A stretch of DNA of 64,000 bases from Whitmania pigra. Taxonomy: Eukaryota; Annelida; Clitellata; Hirudinida; Haemopidae. The translations under genes and the position numbers were made by a program. The notes beneath the pieces were generated by a model. It had not been told where the DNA came from and did no database searches. It worked only from the letters and a program-made list of their open reading frames with translations. The first letter of the stretch is position 1, and the number at the start of each line of letters is the position of its first letter. Positions 34,731-49,600 of the stretch are shown here, piece by piece. The DNA lies in assembly GCA_021613335.1 (NCBI GenBank), contig JAJTWR010000021.1, positions 1,547,501 to 1,611,500 of the forward strand. The letters run 5' to 3'.

Positions 34731-35757
34731 CGTCGATTAAAATACATTGATTTTGTTTAAAATTGCTTCATTTACAAAAAAATGATTGATTTAATTTGGT
34801 CATCTTCAAAAACCACAACTCTATGAGGCCTTGAGCAATGTCCATCTGATGGCAGAATATTAAGCTTCTTCTGCAAAAGCTAGTCAAGTCAGTTTTTTAG
34901 ATTCTAGTCGATGGATATCCAACCTATTTTTTGCTTCTAGCCAAAATTCATGGGGAGGAGAGGGGCAAACCTATAAAATATGAGGAGATATTTTTTTCGT
35001 CAAGTCTAAAATCAGGGGGGGGGCAAATAACACTAACACTCCAAAATTTCTCAGGGTTTTCTTCCGCTGTTTTGCTGTATTTTGAGCTATGTTATTAATG
35101 TCTTTAATTATATGCAAGATTAATTATTATTTATGACTTCCTGCATGCAACAAAGTCCTCCTTGAAATTACACGTAAAGATTGCGTAAAAATGATTAAAT
35201 CACTTACGCCGTAATTTTAAACCATTTTCTTCCCCAAATCCATTTCTTAAACTCAACATGAACAATATTAAGCTAATGGCTCGTGGCTTTTTTTTTAAAT
35301 TTATTACTATTAATCTTATTTATGACAGAGATAATGATAAATTATAACTTGCTAAGAACGAGTTTTGACCTCGGAAGAGTGGTTACACCATCCAGAAATG
35401 CAAGATTTAATATTAATGTTCCTTTTGACATAAAAAAACAAAAATTTCATAAGAAGTTTAATATAACAAGCAGTACATTTTTCGTTGCATCAAGGTGTAA
35501 TGAATATTGTCATAGGTAATCCATCATGAATGTTTAAAAAATGTCTAAAAAAGTTACAATTTTTCTTACTTGATTTACATTAAATTATTTATAAATACAG
35601 ATATATATTTTAAATGACTAATTAATTTCTATGGGCTTGAACTTTTGCTTAGCTATGAATTATTTCGAACATCGCTATTGGACATCTTTGTTTCATCCCT
35701 AGGATTTCTCGCATTTTAATATTGTTTTGAACGTGCATAGAACCAGGTCGCCATAGG
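34731..35757. other. Intergenic region, UBR5 promoter side
   Basis: No gene supported. It contains the inverted GCTTCTAGCC/GGGGCAAAC repeat and a 78-codon AT-driven open frame. The UBR5 promoter must lie here or just upstream, but no motif is clear. Confidence 0.4.
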
Positions 35758-38700
35758 ATGAATTCTGTACATTTTGTAGCTTATCCGCTACCAGGATCAG
35801 AAGAACAGCTTACAGACAAGTCGTGTTTTTATTCATTATTACTTTTACTGAATTTTCGAGTAGGACAGAAAGAATGACATTTTTATTTACGTCGCTAGAC
35901 AGCGTCGGACCATATACTAACTAAGTAGCTAGCCGTCAAAGGCTCTTCGGCGTAAAGCCCTTGTATCAATATTTCCATGAAACCTAATTGTCAGGGGAAA
36001 TTAAAGCTATTAGAGTTAATCGAAGTGAAGTCGTTACATCTGGTTTAGTCAGAACATTTTAAATTTTAGCTAATGAATAAGTTACTTGAGGCCCTGATGG
36101 ATGTGTTTGTTGCCATTAATGATCAACATGAATTGATTCAGATGTTATGATTAAATTAATTATAAATTTAGTTTAAATCAGGATGACTAAGTTGATTCAA
36201 TTATTTAATCAAATTTTGAGAAATCATTAAGATCATAGCAAAAGTTGCTTCAGACAATTATTAATCAGCCACTCATCAACTTATTGATTCATTATAAGTT
36301 AGCAAATTGAATTTGATTATGCCACTTATCGGCACAGTTGTTTGGTTTAATTTTTTGTTAACTTATAAGATTAGTACTTTTAAGATTATTAATGAATTTT
36401 TAATGTTTTCCATTGTTGCTTTGTTTGCTTATGGTCGTTGATCTTTTTCCAGGCTCAAGGATCTTTCCGACAGAATAAACAGACATGGGCTACAGAGTCC
36501 TCCTGTTTTTCAAAAGCTCTCCTCTGTCAGTCAAGTAGTCATCGGACCTTCTCATATGGCTTTTCTGTTACAGGTGATTGTTGCAGTTATAATCTAATAA
36601 AACATGTCAGATACAAATTTGTAACGTACAAGGATTTATATCTAATTTTGTCTTCACTCAAATGTTTTTTATTTCAGGATGGAACCATTGGTAGAGTTTC
36701 ATACTCAATAATTTCAGACAGACTTAATCTAAACAAGAATGAAAACAAGCAGTTAGTGACTTAGATTTATAGCCTTGAAATGGATTTTAATCTGCAACTT
36801 CTGATGCACACGTTAACATGACATCGGATGATAACGACTGTTAGATAAAATTAATTACCAATTGAAGTGGAGGAGTTAGTGATTAAATTATACCAGAGTT
36901 AAATTCCTGAATGTGTTAGTTCACGAGTTTGTGCTTGTTATGTGCGGTGCATCTGTGACCTTTTTGAAGGACTACCAGAGAAAATGTCTTGAAGTCAGAG
37001 CGTTCCAGCAGAGGCATAAGGATTGCAGAGAGTCCTCTGATTCTGATCAGGGGTGAAGATGTCAACCCAATATCTGACCAATCTGTTGGGTGAGTTTCTC
37101 GACTTTCGTGCAACCGGACATCGAGATGCTAAGTTTGTCTAAGGAGATTTTATCTGCTTTGATTGGTTGTATGCTTTGTTTACGAATTATAGAGGTGATA
37201 TGGTGATAAGAAAACCAAGATGAGTTGTCATGAATTTTCTTGAATGATTGTTTGATATGACATGAAGTTATCTGAATTATAATTATTCTACATTAAGCTT
37301 ATAATCAGGTTAAGTGAGTTATCGCACGATGAGCATGAATTTTTGTAGAATATTTTATACCGTTCGGCAGTTGTTAAAATGCAAATGTTTGCTCGTTCGA
37401 TCATTCACCTGGTAAACATCCAGTAGGTTCACGTCAACCTCAGCGAGCAACACAGCCACATCCCGAAATACATCATCCGTCGCAACCACTGCCAGAATGT
37501 CTGCCAGACCGAGGGGAAGAATCGTCAGGGCAGTCGGAAGGGGGAGGGGCTCTGGTGTCATCGTGGGTTCGCGACCTTTGCTACCTGCATCGGTTGTGCC
37601 AGAGGAGTTGATTAATCAAGTAAGGGATTATTGTTATTTTTTTTTTTATTGTTTTGATCATTGGATAATTTATCTGAATGTGTTTGCACTTTTAATATCT
37701 CCTTCACCATCATTCAAAGGATGTATTGGCATATTTGTCAAACCATAGAGCTAATATGCTGTGAGCTTGATTTCAATTTGATAAGATAAACAAATGCTCT
37801 AATCTGACTTTGCTACTCTGAAATGTGAGAACAATTGCAAAACCAAATGTAAATTTTATAGCAAATTTTAGTCCACAAAGTATTTTTGATTATTTATGGT
37901 TTAATTATAATTATTATAACAATTTTCAGAAGATATTGTATGTTTTTCAATACATGATGTCAAGCAATGCAATGATAAATGAATTGATCGAATCTTTATT
38001 TATTGAATGATTATTTATTGAGATACCCAAATTTTCCCAAATAGATTTTGATTTTGTTTTCTCAGTGTCAGGTTGTTCTGCAAGGAAAGTCAAGGAGTCT
38101 GATAGTTCGCGAGCTTCAGAGAACCGTTTGTTTCTCATTCTCATTGACGTTTAACACAACTATTCACCTGAGTTAATATTGTCTCAAATCTGCAGAATCT
38201 CGATGTAAACCTCGCCGTGAACAACCTCTTGAGTAGGGACGATGAGGGAGACGATGATGGTGAGAACTGTGACTCCTACATGTCTGGTGGGTCGTGGCCT
38301 GCACTTGGCTCCCCCAGCGTCTCGACTCGAATGACACTCAACGCTGCTTCTTTCCTTTCTGCAGATGATCTGATGTCGTTGCTCGACGCCGGCATAAACT
38401 CCGACCATCCGAGCGTCATCATCGACTCCGAAGCCATGTTCGGTGAGGACATGTTCGGCTATTCCACCATGAGGACCAGGAATTCGTCCAGGACCAGAAT
38501 AACAGGTTGGAGCTTTGAAGGTTTGTCGGACTGTTGTTGCTTTCGTTTACACAACGTTCCATAGTTCATCTTCGCGAGATCACCTAAGATCGGAGTAGAA
38601 TAGTGATCAAAATGGATTCTCAAACGACAGAAAGGGACTCGGAAAGAGATTCAATATTCCGCCTGAGGGAGAGAACGAGGTGGTTGGACAGTGTCAGAGA

Positions 38701-41700
38701 GGAAAGCTCGTTGAGGATCGACAGGACAGATGGACTCTCGGCCGTTGCTGAGGCCAACAAGAAGAGTCAACAGAATCCAATTAACTTTGGAGAGGATGTC
38801 ACTTACTGGTGTGATAAGGTGGTTGCATTTGTTGCCCTAAATTAGTTGTTCATTTAATATTGTGATTCAATTTTAATGACAACAATATATTTGTGAATTG
38901 TTTCCAAAGGTAGTAAGACACTAGGAAATTTGTAACCTTATTTTTGTGATCCTACACTTAGTAAGATGAGTGTAAGAGAGACATGCTTTATTTAAATGAT
39001 AAATTCCAGGATGGACAACCAATGAAATTCTCTCAAATGGCAGCCATGCACTCAGAGCTAGTAGCCATCAATATGTCTGGACAACTGTGCCAGTGGAGAT
39101 GGAATGATACTGATCCTTATGGCAACAATGAGGTAGTTGATCATTTTGAAAACTAAGCGATTTAAAGTGATAACGATAGCTAGTAAAGTTGATGTTTATG
39201 TTCAGAATGTGTTTCACCTCCATCCGAAAACATTACCATTGGGCCTCGCTGGGGAAAAGATTCTGGGATTGAGTGGTTGCAATGCTCGTGCTTCGGTCTG
39301 GACAGAATCTGGAAAGGTGGGTCGAGAATGAGTTTCTTCTACGAATATTTATGATTTTGACAGACTATGTTCTATTTAGTTCATAAATTATATCTTATAT
39401 TTCTCAGTCCTGTCATGTTAAATGAAAGGAAACTAATTATTCATGGAATGATGAGATTGGTTTATCTCCCAAATTTCAGATTGCAACGTGGGTTGATGAG
39501 TCACTCAGTCTCATTGCAACCAAACTCGACCAACCGGCACATTTCTTTCCAGAGCTTATGTCCGACAAGATCGTTTCCTTGCATACCTGTTGGTTGTACA
39601 CCTGTGCAAGACTGGAAAGTGGTTCTTTATATTGGTGGTGAGTTATGGTTGATCAGAATCAAACATCAATTGGTGAATCAATTTCTGATTTTAATAGTTG
39701 GATTTAATATGTTGTAATCAAACAACAGGGGAGTTATGCCCTTTGGTCAGAGAAAGAGAAACATCGACAAGATGAGGTCAAAGGGAAAGAAGACAAAACA
39801 GGCAGGAGGAACAGAGGCAAAGAATGCTTCGTTATCGGAGATTGTGATTGGCTCTCAGGTTGGTGCTTTGTTATTTGTATTATTATAGCATTCTACTGCC
39901 ACTAAACTTGAAACATTTAATGATTTCGAATTGCTATGTGGAAATTTTGCTCTGGGTATCAGTACATAAAATATTAATAATCAATGTAAAAATTAATTTG
40001 TAAACTATTGGAAATTAAAATTGTTACTGCATCGTGCAGGTCTGCCTCACGAGTTGCCCCATCTACCACATCGGAGCACTCGGGTTTTCGATATCGAACG
40101 GCGTTCCGAAAGTCGGGCAGTTGATGAAAGCAGCGTGGAATGTCGACGAGACGTGCAGGTTCAGCATTAAGTCTTCACAAAGGTTGGTTCACAAGTACTG
40201 TGATGATGATGATGATGATGATTGCAATAACAATGTTTATATTGCCTGTCATGGCATGAGACTATTGTGAGTGATTAAGATTGAATGAAAGTTTATATAT
40301 CTCCAATGCATTCCCTCGAAATAATCCTTTAATCTGTTCAGTAGATTTATCAAGCACTAGCTGAACAAGCCATCAAAATTATAAGCTGCATCGACAATAA
40401 TGACTGACTTGCCAATAGAACTGGAAATGAACCTTAATTATTTAAATTAGTGAAGGCAAACTAATAAAGTGAATTTTCCAATTTATTAATTCTCCAGTGA
40501 CAGACATGACAACAAGCAGGACGGTCGATCGAGCGAGACATTCAAACCGGACATGCCACCTCCTCCTTCACCTGCTTCTTCAACCTGTAGTGACCACAGT
40601 GGACCATCCATTGTCAGCCCTATATCATTCAGTAAGGATATTGCCTTGCTTTATCAATTTCTCCTAATATATAGACATTTTAGTCATGTTATTTCTTTGC
40701 TTTTATTTACTTTCTGAACAACTTCATTGTGAAGGATGTCAAAAACATGTGTAATAAGTTAATGTTAAAAAAGTTTAATAAGTAAAAGGGTAATTTGAAT
40801 GGTTGCAACAGTGTAACTCAATGTGTCATTGTTGACGACAGGTAGGAAAAGAAAGGCTTCTGCTTGGGTCAATGATTCGGACAAGAAGGATGAGGAAGAG
40901 TGGTGTCTAAAGGATGTCATCTTCGTTGAGGATGTGAAGACGGTTCCACTCGGGAAAGTACTCAAGGTAAGTTCAGCGATCCATTGACAAAAGCCTTAAT
41001 AATTTATTTCTAGCACTCTCCTTACAATGGTTGAATTCTCATTCAATCATTTTTATAAAACAATCTTACATTACCTAGGTGGATGGTGCTTACGTCTTGG
41101 TCAAGTTTCCAGCCTTCTCGGGCAAGGACCCAACTCCGGACGTGCCAGGTTTGGCCAAGGAAGATCCCAATCTGGTTTTGGCAGATTCAAGAATTCTGAG
41201 AAAGGATGAGCTGCAGGTTGTCAAGGGGACGAGTCTTCCGAAGATACCCGATTATTTCCAGAGGAACCCCAAGAAGATCATCTTGCCCGACAGCATCTTT
41301 AAGATTCTGACCATGACAGTTGATTCTCAAGGTTGGTTGTGCTTCCACTTTTCAAGGGTGCCAGCTGAAGTTCCTGCAGATTAATCTATTGATTCATGTT
41401 ATCATTGCTCGATACATTTTGTAATCACGCTTTTTGTGATAACAAGTTCGAAACACTATTCTAAGCCAGATTTATTATATTAATGTGCTAACTTACATTA
41501 TATTACATTTTAATATGTCAAACTCTAGGTATCCATCTGTTGATGAGCACAGTGACAAGACTTGTGTATTCCTTCTACAACATGAACACATGCAAGATGG
41601 AGCAGGAGTATCTGTTTCCAATTGAGCCACAGTCATTCTTGGGCAGGGCAGACAAGGAACCCTCGCTTCACAATTGTGATGAGGTGATAAGACTTATATT

Positions 41701-43380
41701 TGTGATAAGATATATTTTTTAAATTTTGTTAAACAATAAAAAAATAATTGATTTTAATAACAAAGAATAAATAATTCATTGAATCATCTAGGATTTCCTT
41801 CATTTTAAGCCTACACCTCCTTTGATACTGAGGGATGGCAATGGAGCCCTTTACCCACTAGCCAAGGACTGCCTCTCTGGCATTAAGGACCCTCTGTGGT
41901 TTGATGCCATCCCACTTAGAAGCCTCCATGTTTCCTCTCAAGCACTGGCCAATGTCTCTCAGAGTTCAAAGAGCAAAGTGGCCATAGTGGCACTGGTTTT
42001 TGAGGTGAGGATTTTGGTGCTACGAAATCTCTGCTTTAATTCTTTGATGTGCCATTGTGGTGTGTTATCACATCTATATCTTAAATCCCTACTTCATCCT
42101 TGTTCCTGTACCAGGCACAGATGTTGATGCCTGCCATCTTGAAGGCTGATGTTGAGAAAGTGAGGAATATACTGCTCAGCATTGAAAACAAAGAAAGTGA
42201 GTGAACAAGTTATTGAAATGTTGTTGTAATTGCTTGATAAAATGTAAACCAATTATGCAATTTTAATGAATTGAATTTGAAAGTAATTAATTTCCATACA
42301 TTGAAAGTTTACACATGATCACATGATTAGTTAGTACCAACAATCACGACTGTTAAACATTATATACAGATGCCCATGACAGAGAGAAGCACATCAATGC
42401 TTTGTTGGAGGAGAGATGTGATGGAAACAGGAACATCATTCATGCCTGTGTTGCCATGTGTGCCCCTCTGTCAAACAAGGATAACGAAAGTGGTTTGTGA
42501 ATCTTTGATCCCTTGTCACACTGGCAGAAACTGACTGAATAAAACCATTGGATATTACCTTAAAGCAATGCTTAATAGAAACAATAATTATAATTTTGAC
42601 TAACAGATGGTAATATAATTTCGACTAACAGATGTTAATATAATTTAACTAATTTTGACTAACAGATGTTAATATAATTTAACTAATTTCTTCCACCAGA
42701 AATCAATCCGCCCGTTTCCGGAAGTGCCGTGGATTATGCTTTGGAGCCGTCCGACGTGCTCTCCTCCGTCCACCACCCCAGGGATCCGCTGGACAGGCAC
42801 CCCTCTTCCAGGGGCCTGAGGGCTATGGTCAGTTGTGCCAACTCGGCAGCTCGAACCTTGGCAGCCGAACACAGGGAAACGGATCGCGAGGAGACGTTCA
42901 TATCCACCCTTACGTGGACTCCTGAGCCACAAGAACATATCAATATCTGTGAGTCGTGTTTGTCAGCATTTCCTGCAGACTTAAAAGAAGCACCTAAAAT
43001 TTTTAAATTATCTTCCAATAAAACTGATTATTTAAAATTTATGATGACAAACCTGATTGTTTTTTTGTTGACACATCATGTTGAACTCGGGAAAGTGAAA
43101 ATGAGTGAAAATCTTAATTTAACATTTAATCACCATCATTACAGGCACCAATAACGTATTGAATCTACCACGTGCAACCACCTCATCCTCTGTCAACCAG
43201 CAAGCTCCTGCCAACAACTCACACTCAGCGAATTCCTTCCCCCTCATGATGTCCTCGAAACTCGAGGAGAAGGATCGAAAGAACAGTGCCCTCGTCATTC
43301 TCAAAATGCTCTGCGAGTCGCCGTTGTTGCAAGTACATCTCCTTGGACTGCTGAAGACCAGGTTAGTTGAACATTGCAAG

Positions 43381-43444
<64 letters not shown>

Positions 43445-46400
43445 GTTGTATTACTAATAAGAAGGTTCACAAAAAGTAGCAAACGTCTTCCTATTTTATG
43501 ATAATTATATTGGTGGTAATGAATGGTGATAGTTATTAATTATGCAAAGAATGCAGATTTAACATCTTTAAATATAGAAGAAGTTTTTGTCTTGTTCACA
43601 AATTCAGTCTTGTCTTTGTTAGGAATGCAGAGGGCTGCACAGCTTTTATGCAGGCAATCTGCAACAGGGCTTACCCGGCTGCCCTTTACCTCCTCGAGAC
43701 CTGCAGACGGATTGCCATGAAAGAGGAAGAGGTCAACAAGGAGGTCCTCATGAGCATGGTGTACCCACCGGGTTCAAACCTCGACAACTCCCCAATTCAT
43801 ATCCTTTGCTGTAATGATGTCTGCAGCTTCACCTGGACGGGTGATGAGCACATCAATCAGGTGAGTGTTCGATTGATATTAGATTGTTGAATTTGTCGAG
43901 CGATGTGAATTTATGAATCATTGTTTAACTTATTATTTCTAATAATTACTGACTGAAAGGCTTATTGATTGATCACCTCTTCTTTCACTTGCAGGATATT
44001 TTTGAATGTAGGACTTGTGGACTCACTGGATCGTTGTGCTGCTGTACAGAATGTGCCAGAGTTTGCCACAAAGGACATGATTGCAAGTAAGTTTACATCG
44101 TATCAATAAAGTCTGATTTTTTGAAAGCATTGTTTTGGTAATTGATAATAGTGGCTGGTTATATGTAAGCATTGTTTTGGTAATTGATAATAGTGGCTGA
44201 TTATATGTCAACATTGTATTGATAATAGATGCTGATTATTTGTCTTGTTTGAATTCAGATTGAAGAAAACCTCACCAACTGCATACTGTGATTGCTGGGA
44301 GAAGTGCAAGTGCAGGTCCCTCGTGGCAGGCAACCAATCCGCGCGATTTGAACTGCTCAACCAGCTCCTCATTGAAACTGATCTCGTCAAGCTTCCTAAC
44401 TCAAGGTCTTGTCAGCACTTTTTGTATTACTTATTAATAATAATAATGTATTTTATTTTATGCATAATAATCAAATGTATTCCTAAAGGTTGCATAAAGT
44501 CACTTAATTTTTATTTGATTAGTTATGACTAGAACTTAATATGTTATTGTTATTATGCTATTTTATAAATTGGTTTAGTGATGAACTCGTTGTTGTTGAA
44601 CTCTGCAGAGGCGAGAACATATTGATGTTCCTGTTGCAAACAGTTGGAAGGCAGATAGTGGAGCAGAGGCAGTACAGACCTTCAAGGATCAGACCGCCTG
44701 CTGGATCCGGTCGTAAAATGATCTCCTCTGAAATGGGTCAGGAGCCTAAATAATATTTATCATCGTGGATGTCAATCCCAAGAACGATGCATAAGCATTT
44801 TTTTGATAATTATTTGTATAGTTTATGGTGCTGTTCCTTTAGAATGTGTTACTCGCTCATGAACTTCACTTAAATCTTTAATCTTCAGAGCCACAAATGC
44901 CAGAGCACAACCTGGAGCCTCCGAAGTTCAGTCGCAGGGCTTTGGAAAGGGTTCTTAATGACTGGACTGCTGTCAAGTCGATGCTCTTGACAGGTTGGAA
45001 GGAGAAAAAAGCAGGGTAAGTTCATCGGTTTATGATTATATTTTCATCCCATAATTACATCTTCATTTCATAATAATATCTTCATTTCATAATAATATCT
45101 TCATTACTGTGAGCTCATTAAAAGACATTTCAACACATAAATGAGTAAGAATTACAAATTGTTGCAGTGCTTCTGAGGTGATGTTTGAAGATCAGATGTA
45201 CCTGGAAAGTCAGTCTGGTGTCAGTCAAGTCGACAAGTTCGTCCACTGCCTCCTCGTCAAGTGCAGTGTCGAGGTTTGTTGTTGAAACTATTTTTAAATC
45301 ATCTTGTTCAGCATTTGATATTCTCTTGCATTAAAAAGACATTGTATTTTAATTATTAATATAATATAAATAATAATATTAACATTAGTTACTTTGTAAG
45401 TCGCCTCTGATAAAATTGTATGTTGTGACAGGCACTAACAAATTAATAACTGATAATGAGTTATCTATACCTATTATTACACTAATCACAACCACATGTG
45501 ATAAAGAGTAAAATGGTGTCACTCATTTGAAAATTCATGACCTGCATTTTGATTGACTAACAAACTGACTCCACCCACCTACAGAGCAAATCATCAGAGA
45601 GTAAGGGAAGTGTAATGTTGCAGATGTTGGATTCGCTGCTTGCAACCCTGATTCGTGAGATGCAGAATGACAGGGTGGAAGGTCGTAGGGCAGAGGCCAA
45701 AAAGGTCGCCCGTCGCTTCATTAGATCCGTGGCGCGAATCTTTGTTGTCGTCAGTGCAGAGATGTCCCCTCAAACCAATAAGAAGAGGCAGTTAGTTTAA
45801 AATATTTAAAAAAAAATTTTCTATTTTAACACCATATTCATTTACGATTGGTTGATGTATCTTTGATTTTGTTATTGCTTAATTATCATTTTAACACATG
45901 GTAACAATGTTTCTCCTTCTCAGAAGCCTCAGCTCAACACTTCCAACTGCAAAATGCAAGCGAGCATTCCAGGCCCTGATAAACATTGCCATCGAGGAAC
46001 TGTGTGAGACCGCAGACGCTCTTATTGCTCCAGTCAGGATGGGAATCGCTCGACCGACTGCTCCCTTCTCCCTTGTTTCCTCCTCCAATGATGCCATCCA
46101 GGTGGGTGAATTTTTATCTGCAAGTTTATGATTCATTTCCTGTTGTTTCTTTCAAGCCTATCCTATGTTGAATCTCAATCAACTGTGAAGTAGTAATAAG
46201 ATTACATCTATTTAAAAACTTTTTAAATGCTCCTTAAGATTTGCTGTCCAGTAGATTAATGGAAAGTAATTTTGAAACAAATAATATTTAATTCAGACTG
46301 ATTTGTTACTCTCCAGGGAAGTGAGGAGTTGTTCTCTATCGAGATGCTACCCATGAGATCTTCCGATTCTCGTGGAATGGGAAGAATTTCAACTCCTGGC

Positions 46401-46571
46401 GATGACTTTGACTCACGATCGAACGTCCAAAATGATGGCGAGAATGGACGTCGACGCAACAGGAATGATGAACGAGCTGAGGAAGAACTTGCTGCTGGAG
46501 ATGCAGAGGTGAGTGGATGAAGTGATGTGATTGACTCACTGCCACCTTTAAAAATAACTATTATTATTATT

Positions 46572-46603
<32 letters not shown>

Positions 46604-49600
46604 GAAGTCATATGAGAAGTGAATGATTTGCAAACATTCGGTGCCTTGTAGATGGAAGTTCTGGACAGGTTGGTGGAGGATCACATGGATCGACAGAGCG
46701 AGCACGACGACCAGCACTCGGAGCATTCGGAACACGAAGGAAATCCACCCGATCATGAAGAAGGTTGTTCATTGCCTTCTTATGATTATTATTTTAGAGT
46801 TGTCATATTTGTTCTAATGTCATTATCAGAGAGCTTAACTCAATCATTGATAAAATTGCAACAGCAATTTCACTCCAGTCTGTTAACCGATTCCAGGTGT
46901 GGTCGAAAGCGACATGGAGTTGGACATGATGAATGGATCGGACAGCGACAGCGAGGAGAGCACCAGAAGTCATGCGGACAATGCCAGCATCCAGAGAAGT
47001 GCCATAACTGCTGCCACGGCTGGGTCCGATGCTGGTCTGTTGTTTGATTGTTGAGCACCTAAACTAAGTTTGCATGTCTTGGTTTGAATATGCTTTCTTC
47101 TTAATGACGGAGATAGTTACTCTGAGATGAATTGTTTTAGACGAATATTGTTTCAAGAAGAATAAGAATTAAGTTTCATAATCAAATTTAAATTTATGTT
47201 AAATTCATTCAAGGTGTGGGGAGTCTGCCTTTCTTCTCTGATGATGAGGAAGATTCTGGAGATTCCAGCAGCCAGGATGATGACAGCAAAGCGGGTGACA
47301 GTGCTGATAATGATGCTGACGTCACCGGTTTACTTGATGAACAGCTCGAAAGGAGAAACAATGCAGGTTGGTTGTTTTGGTTGGATGTATCGGGTGATGT
47401 CACAGGTGTTTGGTTGTTGTTGTTAATTCATTTGTTCATTCGTAATTAATTCTTATAGACTAAGCTATTGTTTATGAATTCCAATTGTCTAAATTTAAAA
47501 AGTCATTCTTTGGAACAATAAGGTGCATTGCATTGACTGATGTATTATGATGTAGTTTGAACACATTGCAATCTCCATCCTTGACATGCGATATCACAAG
47601 TCATCTAGTTAAGGTGCAGAAATGATTTGTTATTGGTGATGTAACATGACTTGCAATCCTGTATTTGGCAGCTGCAAGCCAGCACATGTTGCAGCCACCT
47701 CACACCATGCAGTGGGCTCTCAGGCCTCGAGATGTCAGCACTTCAACCACTCGACCTCTACCTGCTGCTGTTGCCACGACAACAACAGGTGTTTGAGTGT
47801 CATGTGTATTGTTGTGCCGTGCATGTGTTTGCTTAAAATTGGCTGCATGTATATGTGCCTGATGTGTGATTACGATGTTCAAATGTCTGTTTATTCCCTG
47901 TGCTCATTGTTTGTGCTTTCCTATTAGGATCAAGTGGTATCGTTTACATCGACCCAGCCATACTGAGGAGGTCTTCTGTGAATCCAGTCTCGGTTGCCCT
48001 CTCGACCAATCAGGACAGCACTCTTAGCGTCTCGACCACATCTAGTCAGTTGGCCAGGTCGTTCGGTGTAGTGATCAGACAGGTGACTCTTGTTATTATG
48101 GATGTTATTCACAATTTTCTCTTTAATTATTTTTCTTTTGTGTTTAAAACAAAAAACAGGTTGCTGATCTGATGATGATGCTCCAAGACTACCAGAATGT
48201 TGCACCGAATCTTCCCCTTTTACTTGAAATATCGAGCCAGGAAGTGGCTGAACTGCAAACGTACTTGGATTGCAGACTGCGACCAACTTGGGACTGGCTT
48301 GTCAGTGTTATGGATGCCACAGAGGCTCAGCTCAGGTTTGGGTCTGTGTTAAGTGGCCCTCACCAGCCTAACCAAAAGAACATTCATGCATCTTCCACCA
48401 GGCAGCCTGCTGCCAATACGTCATCTTTCTCAAGCAGCAGGTTTGAAAAGACTATATTTTCTGACGCTAGTTCTTGGCATGGATGCATTAGTAACCTTTA
48501 AATTTTTTTTCTCTTAAGGTTAAACCACTTACAAAGAGAGGAGCCAACAGGTCAGCAGAATGTGACGGGTACTCGATCGTCCATCGCTTCAAAGCCTGGT
48601 AATTCCGCTCCAACAATGCCTGCACAGGATGGAAACAGTGCACGAAGGGATTTCCTGACCTATGCCCTTTCACTGATGAGGGCACACAACAACGAGCATT
48701 ATGACGGACTTCCGGCAACAGATATAACATCCCTGAAACATGCCGCATACGTACTCGATGCCCTCGTGTATTACATGCGCAATGGAAGCGACGGAGAGAA
48801 TAACGTGAAGGATTCCATGTCGGTCCAGTCCTGGTTCGAAAATGAGGAAAACGCGGACGAAGCTGGTTTCGACGATTATGCCAATCGCAGTATGACTATG
48901 GAAACGGACAGCACCGATGGTGTGTCTGATGTAGTGGAAGCCAAATCGTGCAAGAAGAATCCATTCTTCCAGAGGTCTGAGTCGACCATTTTCTTTGGCT
49001 GCAATCCTCCAGATCCCTTCCAGTCTCCATTGTGCGAGTCTCTTCCACTGGCAGAACAACCCCATTTGTTGCATCCCTACTCTAGGAAAGAAGATCTCTT
49101 TGGCATGCCGAGACAGACAGTCAATCCGAACAACTTTCCAACCGATTGCAGTCAATCCAACTCTTGGCCCTTTTTCAATCAGTTGCCCACTCATTTGGCA
49201 TTGTCGAGGAGGTGTCCCTCATCTTCTTCACTCAACTCTGTTCCTCTCTACCAACCTATCAACTCCGCAGTAGGACCCATCCTTCCCATTCCTACATCCC
49301 AACAACCATCTCTTTTCCAGAGTTCTGCAGCTGCACCTCCAGCGCATTCTTCCATGTCCGTCTCACCTGCTGTTGATGTTCCCAGTTTTGGATCAAGTGT
49401 CATTGTAAGCTTTGATTCATCCCACATTAGTCAAAATCCAACTTTTTGCAATTATGGTTATTTATTTTAGCAGGTTTCATCAGCTTATCACACTCAAGGG
49501 GTTGAAACGTCTGGCAACAGTTCCCATGTTCCGCTTGTTCCAACCTCCTTTGGAACTTCCGGTCACTTTGCTGATCCCGGTCTCGGAACGCTGAGGGATC

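Noticed and set aside
43159..43479. UBR5-region frame continuing into poly-Ile
   Set aside because: The real exon ends at 43361 with a good donor; the rest is the intronic ATT microsatellite.
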